From JAUQQI01 sp040289115 (lineage in GTDB: Bacteria > Chloroflexota > Dehalococcoidia > JAUQQI01): DNA of 17,981 nucleotides. The notes beneath the pieces were generated by a model that worked only from the letters and a program-made list of their open reading frames with translations, had not been told where the DNA came from and made no database searches. The stretch is taken from positions 1 through 17,981 of the forward strand of contig PSKS01000048.1 of the NCBI GenBank assembly GCA_040289115.1, in the 5' to 3' direction. How positions within the stretch are numbered: the first letter of the stretch is position 1; every line of letters starts with the position of its first letter. Of the stretch, positions 1 to 6,671 are shown piece after piece. The translations under genes and the position numbers were made by a program.

Positions 1-452
1 TAGAGGCTGACGAAGAAGGGCACCAGCAGGCCCACCCCCAGCCAGATCAGCCGGCGGCGGCCACCAGGCGGGGCAAGGGTGCCCAGGACCCAGGCGGTAA
101 AAAGCCAGGCCCCGGCCTGCAGGGCCGACCAGACCCAGAGTCCGGCCGCCGACAGGCCGAGGAGGGGCGCGGCCACCAGGGCGGTGAGGGGCGGGTAGCG
201 GTAGGGGGGCGCGTACCTGGCAAAGCCCAGCTCGGCCGCCACCCGGGCGTAGTCCGGCTCGCCCCAGGCGTAAACGTTCTCACCCCGAAGAAACCCGTAA
301 GCCGCCATCACGTAGACGGGGTAGTCAACGGCCGTCTGCCAGCGGCCCACGATTAGCACTGCCGTCAGACAGGCGCCGGTCAACAGGACCCAGACTGCCC
401 CGTCGGCCCTTTTCGGGGCGGAGAGGGTAAGCCGCCACTTCACCGGAGACAA
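1..452 (-). CDS. GT87-like (DUF2029) membrane glycosyltransferase, N-terminal part only
   Basis: The reading frame is open from 452 down to the window edge, giving about 150 residues, so the C-terminus is missing. It has a hydrophobic segment near the N-terminus (VLLTGACLTAVLIV), then a loop with YPVYVMAAYGFLRGENVY and YRYPPLTALVAAPLLGLS, then more hydrophobic helices ending in LIWLGVGLLVPFFVSL. A loop of the type 'aromatic-Y..A...L.G..VY ... YPP..AL...PL..L' is typical of GT87 polyprenyl-phosphate-sugar-dependent mannosyltransferases and relatives, which act in the cytoplasmic membrane. The proposed start is TTG at 452, with AAGG 8 bases upstream and an in-frame stop at 474-476. GTG at 443 is the alternative. 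It is divergent from the TPR gene. The family call is moderate because only the first third is visible; another polytopic membrane glycosyltransferase is possible. Confidence 0.6.
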   Translation of the reverse strand, partial: MSPVKWRLTLSAPKRADGAVWVLLTGACLTAVLIVGRWQTAVDYPVYVMAAYGFLRGENVYAWGEPDYARVAAELGFARYAPPYRYPPLTALVAAPLLGLSAAGLWVWSALQAGAWLFTAWVLGTLAPPGGRRRLIWLGVGLLVPFFVSL

Positions 453-560
453 ACTTTTAGCCTTGGGCGCCCTTTAAGTATAACGGGGCACAAGCCCCTG
501 GGCCGAACTTTGTGCATCCTGCACGTAGACCCCCAGCTGAGGTCAGGTTAAAGTTTGTCT
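447..560. promoter_or_regulatory. Divergent intergenic region bounded by an 11-bp inverted repeat
   Basis: AGACAAACTTT at 447-457 is the exact inverse of AAAGTTTGTCT at 550-560, so the repeat arms sit just at or before the two divergent starts (452 on minus, 585 on plus). Between them are two small hairpins: GGGGC/GCCCC at 485-498, and GTGCA/TGCAC a little downstream, around 512-524. On the minus strand, TATACT near 480 could be a -10 for the glycosyltransferase gene. The symmetrical placement suggests a shared regulator or a duplicated control element, but no protein is identified. Confidence 0.35.
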
Positions 561-584
561 GGAAAGCCAAAAAGGAGGAAATCG

Positions 585-1043
585 ATGAACCCAAAGGTTG
601 CTTCCGAAGCGGCGGTGGACCTCGTGGGCCGGGCGGTAGTCTCCCTTCTGCGGGGGAATGGCGACGAGGCTGAGCGGCTGTTGCGAAGGGCCCTCCGCCT
701 GGCCCCCAACTGGGCGCTGGGCTACGCCTACCTGGGCACCGTTTTGGGGGCCCGGGGAAAGAAGGGGGCGGCCCGAAGGCTCCTGGAGCAGGCCGTAAGG
801 CTAGACCCTGGGGATTTCCTGGTTCGGCTGCAGCGGGCAAGGTACTTTCTGGGAGACGGAGCCTACCGGGAGGCCTTCATCGAGCTGGCCGTGGCCCTCT
901 GGAAGGCCCCGGACCCAGGAACCCGGGCCCAAGTTCGCGGCCTACTCCGGCAGATTCTGAGGGTGGTGCAGGCAGACCTCTGGGCTGAGGAGGGGAAAGG
1001 GAGGTCCCATGGTGACCCTAGCCCTCATTGCCCACGACGGTAA
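585..1043 (+). CDS. Small tetratricopeptide-repeat (TPR) protein
   Basis: This 152-residue protein has TPR-like helix pairs: roughly residues 8-42 (GDEAERLLRRALRLAPNW), 43-76 (ALGYAYLGTVLGARGKKGAA, then RRLLEQAVRLDPGD) and a weaker third unit (YREAFIELAVALWKAPDPGT). The 'A..LL.RAL.L.P' pattern is the TPR signature and implies a protein-binding scaffold. There is no signal peptide or membrane segment. The ATG at 585 was chosen because AGGAGG at 573-578 lies 6 bases upstream; an in-frame TTG at 555 has no such site. The last 35 bases overlap the start of mgsA, so the two are probably cotranscribed and translationally coupled. The partner and function cannot be told from sequence. Confidence 0.8.
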   Translation: MNPKVASEAAVDLVGRAVVSLLRGNGDEAERLLRRALRLAPNWALGYAYLGTVLGARGKKGAARRLLEQAVRLDPGDFLVRLQRARYFLGDGAYREAFIELAVALWKAPDPGTRAQVRGLLRQILRVVQADLWAEEGKGRSHGDPSPHCPRR

Positions 1044-1434
1044 GAAGGCTGACCTGGTGGCCTGGGCCACCTTCAACCGGGAAATCCTTGCCCGTTGCCG
1101 GCTGGTGGCTACGGCTGGGACGGCGCGCCTACTCCGGAATAAGGTGGGGCTGGAAGTGGAGCCTTTACGGGCCGGGCCCGAAGGCGGTGACCTCCAGGTC
1201 GGCGCTCGGGTTGTGGAGGGCCAGGTAAACGCCGTCATATTTCTGGTCGACCCGATGGACAAACATCCCCACGAGCCCGATATCGAGGCCCTCTTGCGCC
1301 TGTGCAATGTCCACAACGTTCCCCTGGCCACCAATGTGGCCACGGCCGACTGCCTCATGGTTTGGCTGACCCAGAGGCAGGATTTTGTTAACTTAGAACA
1401 AAAAGACCCTCGGGATTTGTGCAATTTACATTAG
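1009..1434 (+). CDS. mgsA: Methylglyoxal synthase
   Basis: It converts dihydroxyacetone phosphate to methylglyoxal and phosphate in the cytoplasm, bypassing lower glycolysis. At 141 residues it is close to the family length. Active-site features of the E. coli enzyme are present: His9-Asp10 in ALIAHDGKK, the phosphate-binding ATAGTA stretch (34-39), Asp61 in EGGDLQVGA (catalytic Asp71 equivalent), and His88 and Asp91 in PHEPDIEALLRL (His98/Asp101 equivalents). LATNVATAD near residues 106-114 is also diagnostic. The ATG at 1009 follows a GGGAGGT-type ribosome site about 5 bases upstream, inside the end of the TPR gene. The C-terminus (QKDPRDLCNLH) is short, without the extended tail of the E. 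coli enzyme. Confidence 0.96.
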   Translation: MVTLALIAHDGKKADLVAWATFNREILARCRLVATAGTARLLRNKVGLEVEPLRAGPEGGDLQVGARVVEGQVNAVIFLVDPMDKHPHEPDIEALLRLCNVHNVPLATNVATADCLMVWLTQRQDFVNLEQKDPRDLCNLH

Positions 1435-1515
1435 ATTTTTTGCCCAAAAAACTAGGGGCCGAATTGGTGAAGATGGCTATAGGCTTACGCGTTTAGAGGG
1501 TACAAAATCTGCTTA

Positions 1516-1549
1516 GAAAGCTCCGGGCGCCGGCGCAGGTGGGGCTTTC
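1516..1549 (+). promoter_or_regulatory. Leader hairpin upstream of the ammonium transporter
   Basis: GAAAGCTCC at 1516-1524 can pair with GGGGCTTTC at 1541-1549 (nine pairs, one G-U), and the 16-base loop itself contains the palindrome GCGCCGGCGC. It ends about 17 bases before the ribosome site of the transporter gene and has no following T-run. It may be a 5' UTR structure affecting translation or mRNA stability, or DNA-level symmetry. No known riboswitch is recognised. Confidence 0.35.
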
Positions 1550-1578
1550 AGGAAATCCATAAGTTGGGAGGTCAAGGT

Positions 1579-2811
1579 ATGTCTGAGATCAATGCCGGAG
1601 ACACCGCCTGGGTTCTTGCTTCGGCCGCCCTGGTGATGTTGATGACCCCGGGTGTGGCCATGTTTTACGGCGGTCTGGTGCGGGGCCACAACGTCGTCTC
1701 CACCCTGATGCACAGTTTCTTTATCCTCGCCCTGGTAAGTGTGCAGTGGGTGGTTATCGGTTACAGCCTGGCCTTTGGGCCGGACCATTTCGGTATTATC
1801 GGGGGCTTAGACTGGGTGGGCCTGCACCGGGTTGGGGCCGAGCCGAACCCGGATTATGCCCCGACCATTCCCCACCTGGCCTTCATGGCCTTCCAGATGA
1901 TGTTTGCCATCATCACCCCGGCCCTCATAACGGGGGCCTTTGCCGAGCGGAAGCGGTTCAAGGCCTTTGTGCTCTTCAGCATTCTCTGGGCCACCCTAGT
2001 CTACGACCCCATCGCCCACTGGGTCTGGGGGATGGGGGGCTGGCTGCGGGGCCTTGGAGCCCTGGACTTTGCTGGGGGAACCGTGGTCCACATCTCTTCG
2101 GGCGTTTCGGGCCTGGTGGCCGCTCTGGTGCTGGGCCCCCGCCTCGGCTTTGGGGAGAAGCCCCTGGAGGGCCACAACCTGGCCCTGACGGCCCTGGGGG
2201 CGGCCCTGCTCTGGTTCGGCTGGTTCGGGTTTAACGCCGGCAGCGCCCTGGGGGCGGGGCCCCTGGCGACCTCGGCCTTCGTCGTGACCAACACGGCCGC
2301 GGCGGTGGCGGCCCTGACCTGGATGTTCACCGGCTGGCTCCACCAGGGGCGGCCCAGCCTGGCGGGCCTGTGCGCCGGGGCCATCGCCGGCCTGGTGGCT
2401 ATCACCCCGGCCAGCGGCTACGTGGAGCCGGGGTCGGCCATCGTCATCGGCCTGGTGGCCGGGTTCGTCTGCTACTGGGCGGTTTACTTTATGAAGAGCC
2501 GGTTCCGGGTGGATGACGCTCTGGACGTCTTCGGGGTCCACGGAATTGGGGGCCTTTGGGGCGCCCTGGCCACGGGCCTCTTCGCCACCACGGCGGTAAA
2601 TGCGGCCGGGGCCAACGGCCTCTTCTTCGGCAACCCGGCCCAGCTCCTCTACCAGGCCATCGCCGCCGGTTCCACCTTTGTTTATGCCGCCGCCATGACC
2701 TGGGTAATCCTTAAAGGGCTCGACCTGGTGGTCGGCATCCGGGTTGAGGAGCAGGAAGAGGAAGTGGGCCTGGACGTAAGCCAGCACGGGGAACTGGCCT
2801 ACCGGCCGTAG
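1579..2811 (+). CDS. amt: Ammonium transporter, Amt family
   Basis: This is a 410-residue integral membrane protein for ammonium uptake across the cytoplasmic membrane, with the usual Amt length and about eleven hydrophobic helices. Diagnostic stretches are TPGVAMFYGGLVRGHNVVS (23-41), DPIAHWVWG (143-151, with the conserved Asp), the first pore His at 171 in GGTVVHISSG, and the second pore His at 321 in FGVHGIGGLWGAL. The C-terminal tail GLDVSQHGELAY (397-408) matches the cytosolic tail of Amt proteins that contacts GlnK/PII. The start is the ATG at 1579 with GGGAGGT at 1566-1572; an in-frame TTG at 1564 lies within that site. No glnK/glnB gene lies beside it, unlike the common amtB-glnK arrangement. 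Confidence 0.95.
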   Translation: MSEINAGDTAWVLASAALVMLMTPGVAMFYGGLVRGHNVVSTLMHSFFILALVSVQWVVIGYSLAFGPDHFGIIGGLDWVGLHRVGAEPNPDYAPTIPHLAFMAFQMMFAIITPALITGAFAERKRFKAFVLFSILWATLVYDPIAHWVWGMGGWLRGLGALDFAGGTVVHISSGVSGLVAALVLGPRLGFGEKPLEGHNLALTALGAALLWFGWFGFNAGSALGAGPLATSAFVVTNTAAAVAALTWMFTGWLHQGRPSLAGLCAGAIAGLVAITPASGYVEPGSAIVIGLVAGFVCYWAVYFMKSRFRVDDALDVFGVHGIGGLWGALATGLFATTAVNAAGANGLFFGNPAQLLYQAIAAGSTFVYAAAMTWVILKGLDLVVGIRVEEQEEEVGLDVSQHGELAYRP

Positions 2812-2834
2812 GGTCGGGGTTTTGTCCGTAGTTC

Positions 2835-2870
2835 CCGGCCGGCGGGCGATCCCGCCGGCCGGCGTTTTTT
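2835..2870 (+). terminator. Strong intrinsic terminator after the ammonium transporter gene
   Basis: A perfect 12-bp stem (2835-2846 with 2851-2862, loop CGAT) is followed by CG and six T residues at 2865-2870. It ends 8 bases before the stop codon of the convergent EF-G gene. The stem may block transcription both ways, but only the plus strand has the T-tract. Confidence 0.92.
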
Positions 2871-2877
2871 GGGGCCT

Positions 2878-4962
2878 TCAGCCCTCGGCTTCTTTCTCGG
2901 CCCGGGCCTTGGCCGCCTCGGCGATGATCTGCTGGGCCAGGTGGGGTGGAACCTCCTCGTAGTGACTGAACTCCATCTCGAAGGTGCCCCGGGCCTGGGT
3001 CATGGACCGGAGCTCGGTGGCGTACCGGCGCATCTCGGCATACGGCACCAGGGCCTCGATGGTAGTCTTGCCGTCGGCCGAGGTCATCCCCAGCACCCGG
3101 CCCCGGCGGGTGTTGAGGTCGCCCATCACGTCCCCGGTGTAGTCGTCGGGGACGGTAACCCGGACCCGCATGATAGGTTCCAAAAGGACGGGGCTGGCCT
3201 GGGCCATGCCCTTTTTAAAGGCCTCCCGGCCGGCGATCTGGAAGGAGATATCGGAGGAGTCCACCGGGTGGTAGGACCCGTCGTAGAGGGTCACCTTGAC
3301 GTCGACAACGGGGAACCGGGCCAGGACTCCTTCCTGGAGGGCGGCCCTCACCCCCTTCTCCACCGCCGGGATGTACTCCTTGGGCACGGCCCCGCCGAAG
3401 ATGCGCTCGTGGAACTCGAAGCCGGCGCCCCGGGGCAGGGGCTCCAGCTCCAGGAAGACGTGGCCGTACTGACCGCGGCCGCCCGTCTGCTTCTTGTGCT
3501 TATGCTCGGCCTTCACCGGCCGGGTAATGGTCTCCTTATATGGGACCTTGGGTAGCTCGGTGCGGACCTCGACCCCGAACTTGCGCTTGAGCTTGTCCAC
3601 TGCGACATCGATGTGGGACTCGCCCATGCCGCCCAGCAGAACCTCGTTGGTGTCGGGCTCCCGCCGGATGCGGAGGGTTGGGTCCTCTTCCACCAGCCGG
3701 GCCAGGCTCGGTCCGAGCTTGTCCAGGTCGGCCTGGGTCTTGGGGTGGACGGCCGCGTAGTAGGAGGGCTCGGGGAAGTTGATCCCCGGCAGAACGTACG
3801 GACGGTCCTTGGTGCAGAGGGTGTCCCCGGTAGAGGTTTCGGCGAGTTTAGCCACGGCGGCAATGTCCCCCGCCACCACCTCGGTTGTGGGCTCCTGGTG
3901 CTTGCCCCGGAGGAAGAAGAGCTGCCCGATGCGCTCCTCCCGGCCCTTGGTGGCGTTCCAGACGTGGGAGTCGGACCGCAGAACCCCGGTGTAGACCCGG
4001 AAGTAGTTGAGGCGACCCACATAGGGGTCGGCCGTTGTCTTGAAGACCAAGGCCGTCAGGGGGGAGGTGGGCAACGGGTCGAGCTTCTCATCCTGGTCGG
4101 TGGCCAGGCTTCGGGCTGTGACCGGCCCCAGGTCTACAGGCGAGGGCATCACCTTGACCAGGAAGTCGAGGAGGGGCCCAACGGCCCGGTTCAGGAGGGC
4201 GCTGCCGACCAGAATGGGCACGACCTGGCCGGACCGGACCGCCGCCATGAGGGCCCGCTCCAGCTCCTCGGGGCCGAGCTCCTGACCCTCCAAGTACTTA
4301 TTCAAAAGCTCGTCGTCGGCCTCCACCACCGCCTCCACCAGCTTCTCCCGGTACTCCTCGACCTGCGCGGCCAGGTCGGGGGGAACCGCCCCGCCGGCGG
4401 GGTTTTCGCCGTCGTAGGCCCGGAGGCTGACCAGGTCCACCACGCCCTTAAAGGCGGCCTGGCTGCCGATGGGGAGCTGGACGGGGATACAGCGACGGCC
4501 GAACTTGGCGGTGAGGGAGTCGAGGGTCCGCCAGAAGTCGGCGTTCTCTCGGTCCATTTTGTTGACGAAGACGACCCGGGGCAGGCCCCGCTCATCGGCC
4601 ATCTTCCAGACGGTCTCGGTGCCCACCTCGACCCCGGCCACCGCGTCGACAACGATGACGGCCCCGTCTACTACCCGCACGGCGCTGATGGCCTCGCCGA
4701 TAAAGTCGAAATAGCCCGGGGTATCGATCAGGTTGACCTTAAGGCCCTGCCACTCGAAGGGGAGGAGGGCGAGGTTGACGGAGATGCGGCGGCGGATTTC
4801 GTCGGGGTCGTAGTCTGAGGTGGTGGTGCCTTCCTCGACCCGGCCGAGGCGGCTGATGACGCCGGCGGTGTAAAGGACCGCCTCGGCGAGGGAGGTCTTC
4901 CCCGAGCCCCCGTGGCCGAAGAGGCCGATATTACGGATCTGGTCGGTGCGATAGGCTTTCAT
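2878..4962 (-). CDS. fusA: Elongation factor G paralogue (EF-G2 type translational GTPase)
   Basis: This 694-residue, full-length EF-G-family GTPase acts with the ribosome in translocation or recycling. The G domain has the P-loop GHGGSGKT (16-23), DTPG (80-83) and NKMD (134-137). Domains II to V follow, including the GGMGESHIDVAVDKLKRKFG region, GGRGQYGHV, and a C-terminal domain ending in MTQARGTFEMEFSHYEEVP. The P-loop reads GHGGSGKTS rather than the canonical AHIDAGKTT of main EF-G, and the region after it (EEGTTTSDYDPDEIRRRISV) matches EF-G2-like paralogues. I therefore read it as a second EF-G, not the str-operon copy, and no rpsL, rpsG or tuf is adjacent. The ATG at 4962 has a G-rich ribosome site about 9 bases upstream. 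It lies 77 bases after the recombinase gene on the same strand. Confidence 0.93.
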   Translation of the reverse strand: MKAYRTDQIRNIGLFGHGGSGKTSLAEAVLYTAGVISRLGRVEEGTTTSDYDPDEIRRRISVNLALLPFEWQGLKVNLIDTPGYFDFIGEAISAVRVVDGAVIVVDAVAGVEVGTETVWKMADERGLPRVVFVNKMDRENADFWRTLDSLTAKFGRRCIPVQLPIGSQAAFKGVVDLVSLRAYDGENPAGGAVPPDLAAQVEEYREKLVEAVVEADDELLNKYLEGQELGPEELERALMAAVRSGQVVPILVGSALLNRAVGPLLDFLVKVMPSPVDLGPVTARSLATDQDEKLDPLPTSPLTALVFKTTADPYVGRLNYFRVYTGVLRSDSHVWNATKGREERIGQLFFLRGKHQEPTTEVVAGDIAAVAKLAETSTGDTLCTKDRPYVLPGINFPEPSYYAAVHPKTQADLDKLGPSLARLVEEDPTLRIRREPDTNEVLLGGMGESHIDVAVDKLKRKFGVEVRTELPKVPYKETITRPVKAEHKHKKQTGGRGQYGHVFLELEPLPRGAGFEFHERIFGGAVPKEYIPAVEKGVRAALQEGVLARFPVVDVKVTLYDGSYHPVDSSDISFQIAGREAFKKGMAQASPVLLEPIMRVRVTVPDDYTGDVMGDLNTRRGRVLGMTSADGKTTIEALVPYAEMRRYATELRSMTQARGTFEMEFSHYEEVPPHLAQQIIAEAAKARAEKEAEG

Positions 4963-5039
4963 CGCCAGGTACTCCCCCGCAGTTTAACCCAGTATTCAAT
5001 TTTAGTTGGGGCCGAAACCCGGCCGCAAACGCCCCTTCG

Positions 5040-5996
5040 TTAAAGGTCGGGGTCGGGCAGGGGATGAAAGCGCCGGTGGGCCTCCCGGGCCGCCCGGTCA
5101 TGCAAATTGACATAACGATTAGTGGTTTGTAAGGACTCGTGGCCCAGGAGGACCTGGATTGCGGCGGGGTTTGCCCCTTCCTCGGCCAGGTAGGTGGCGA
5201 AGGCGTGGCGGAAGGTGTGGGGGGTGATGGGCACGTTGATTTTGAGGCGGGCTAGGTAGTACCGCAGGCGGGCCTCAACGTAGTTGGGGGAGATGCGGGG
5301 GTCCCGGGTTTCGAGGCGGCGGCCCCGGTAGGGAATAAAGAGGGCCGGGAAAGGGTCGGTTCGGGTGGCCAGGTACCGGTCCAGGTGGTGGCGGGCCCGG
5401 GGTGTGAGGTAGACAAACCGCTCTTTCTTGCCCTTGCCCCGAACGAAGACCTCGCCGTCGGGCCCGAGCTGGTGGCGGTTGAGGCCGCAGAGCTCCGAGA
5501 TGCGCAGGCCGGTGGCAAAGAGGACCTCGAAGATGGCCCGGTTTCTTAAGGCCACCTTCGGGTCGGCCTCCAGGTAGGAGGGGGCTTCGATGACCCGGAG
5601 CAGGTCGGCCAGGTCTGGGACCCTGGGGTGAGGCCGCTCGGCCCGGGCGAGCTTGACGGCGTCGGGGGGGATGGGGACGGGTCGGTCGATTTCGACCAGG
5701 AAGCGGAGGTAGCTTCGGAGGGCCGAGAGGGTGCGGTTGACGGAGCGGGCCTTAAGGCGGTCCTTCTGGGGGCGGTCCTCCAGAAGGCGGACGTGGTCGG
5801 GGTCGGCCAGTGCTGCTTTAAAGCGGGTTAGGGTGAGCTTATCGACCCGGTGGAAGGGGAGGCCGCTTTGGGCCAGGAAGCGGGCGAAGAGGAGGAGATC
5901 CCGGCGGTAGTTGTAGACGGTGCGGGGGGAGTAGCCGTTGGCCCGGAGGTGAAGGAGGAAGTTTTCCAGGTCGGGCAGGGTCTGGGCGGGGTCCAC
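5040..5996 (-). CDS. Tyrosine recombinase, XerC/XerD-like
   Basis: This 318-residue site-specific recombinase cuts and rejoins DNA through a tyrosine-DNA intermediate. The N-terminal SAM-like core-binding domain spans about 1-110 (FLLHLRANGYSPRTVYNYRR). The catalytic domain carries every expected residue: Arg165 in ATGLRISEL, Lys188 in RGKGKKERF, His260 and Arg263 in PHTFRHAFA, His286 in LLGHESL and nucleophile Tyr295 in TTNRYVNLH. Length and residue set fit XerC/XerD, which resolve chromosome dimers, more than a phage integrase. The start is GTG at 5996 with AGGAGG 7 bases upstream. No tRNA, att-like repeat or phage gene is nearby, so a housekeeping role is favoured. Xer versus integrase cannot be settled from sequence alone. 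Confidence 0.9.
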   Translation of the reverse strand: MDPAQTLPDLENFLLHLRANGYSPRTVYNYRRDLLLFARFLAQSGLPFHRVDKLTLTRFKAALADPDHVRLLEDRPQKDRLKARSVNRTLSALRSYLRFLVEIDRPVPIPPDAVKLARAERPHPRVPDLADLLRVIEAPSYLEADPKVALRNRAIFEVLFATGLRISELCGLNRHQLGPDGEVFVRGKGKKERFVYLTPRARHHLDRYLATRTDPFPALFIPYRGRRLETRDPRISPNYVEARLRYYLARLKINVPITPHTFRHAFATYLAEEGANPAAIQVLLGHESLQTTNRYVNLHDRAAREAHRRFHPLPDPDL

Positions 5997-6010
5997 GGTC
6001 GGTCCTCCTT

Positions 6011-6398
6011 AAAACTGCGTATAATCAGCATTAGCCGTAATTAATCATATAACCGACCCGGTCCCCGGCCCACCCCCTTTTCCACAAACCCTAAGTGACC
6101 CGCACCCAGCCCCGCCACGGCTCCCGAAGCCGGCCAAAACTTCAAGGCCAACGCCGGCAATCCCTTCACCCGCTCTGCGGTGCCGTCGCTCAGGAAGCCG
6201 CCGAACCTTGCGCCGGTCGATTCCTTGGACCCCAGGTTTGGCCGCCTCTATCCGCACACCCCGAACAGCCCGATGTCAAGGCTGACCCGGAAAGCTTTTG
6301 TTTTCATTGAATTTTATGTAAAATAACAGCGGTGGTCCGGGGCCGGATCGGGTATACTACCTTCCGGACGGAACCAACTTTCAGGGAGTGTAAGGCAG
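6011..6398. other. Intergenic region between the recombinase and rpsT; no gene recognised
   Basis: These 388 bases separate the divergent recombinase and rpsT genes and are somewhat less G+C-rich than the flanks. The ends hold AT-rich promoter-like sequence (6014-6055 and 6296-6326). The middle, about 6060-6290, has short open frames in several frames, none with a ribosome site or recognisable protein. A vestige of a lost gene is possible, but I see no family signature. Confidence 0.5.
6311..6358 (+). promoter_or_regulatory. Probable rpsT promoter region
   Basis: TATACT at 6353-6358, 41 bases before the rpsT start, is a good -10 but has no clear -35 at the proper distance. Upstream at 6311-6324 is a small AT-rich palindrome, ATTTTA-TG-TAAAAT, which could be an upstream element or operator, or contain an alternative -10 (TAAAAT, 6319-6324). 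In the leader, GTCCGG (6335-6340 region) can pair with CCGGAC (6364-6369 region), spanning the -10. Confidence 0.45.
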
Positions 6399-6668
6399 AT
6401 GCCCCGAACCAAGTCGGCCTTAAAGCAACTTCGCAAAAGTGAAAAGCGGCGGCTGCGCAACCAGGCGTACAAGTCCCGGGTCAAAACCTTCATTAAAAAG
6501 GCCCTGGCCGCCATCCAGGCCGGTCCCCGGGATGCGGCCGAAGCCGCCGTCCGGGAGGCGGTGAGCATCATCGACCGGACCGCCGAGCGGGGGGTTTTCC
6601 ATCCCAACAAGGCCGCCCGCCTCAAGTCGCGGCTTATGGCCAAGTTTAATGCCGCCTTTGGCCACTAG
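6399..6668 (+). CDS. rpsT: 30S ribosomal protein S20
   Basis: This 89-residue, very basic helical protein binds 16S rRNA in the small subunit. It starts MPRTKSALKQLRKSEKRRLR and has NQAYKSRVKTFIKKALAAI, then DRTAERGVFHPNKAARLKSR and a C-terminal LMAKFNAAFGH, all hallmarks of bacterial S20 at its usual length. The ATG at 6399 is preceded by GGGAG at 6384-6388. The stop is only 3 bases before the DUF1015 start, so the two form one transcript. S20 is normally autoregulated in other bacteria; whether the leader here does this is not shown. Confidence 0.97.
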   Translation: MPRTKSALKQLRKSEKRRLRNQAYKSRVKTFIKKALAAIQAGPRDAAEAAVREAVSIIDRTAERGVFHPNKAARLKSRLMAKFNAAFGH

Positions 6669-6671
6669 CCC

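Noticed and set aside
1996..2787. 263-codon frame opposite the ammonium transporter
   Set aside because: Antisense to a well-supported Amt gene with skewed Gly/Pro/Arg/Gln/His content and no motif.
3613..4818. 401-codon open frame on the plus strand opposite EF-G
   Set aside because: It lies wholly antisense to a clear EF-G gene, has no ribosome site or family motif, and its Gly/Val/Leu-rich content is what G+C-rich antisense frames produce.
5040..6010. Tyrosine recombinase as the integrase of a mobile element
   Set aside because: No tRNA or attachment-site repeats, no phage or plasmid genes, and the flanks are housekeeping genes; Xer-like length and motifs favour a chromosomal role.
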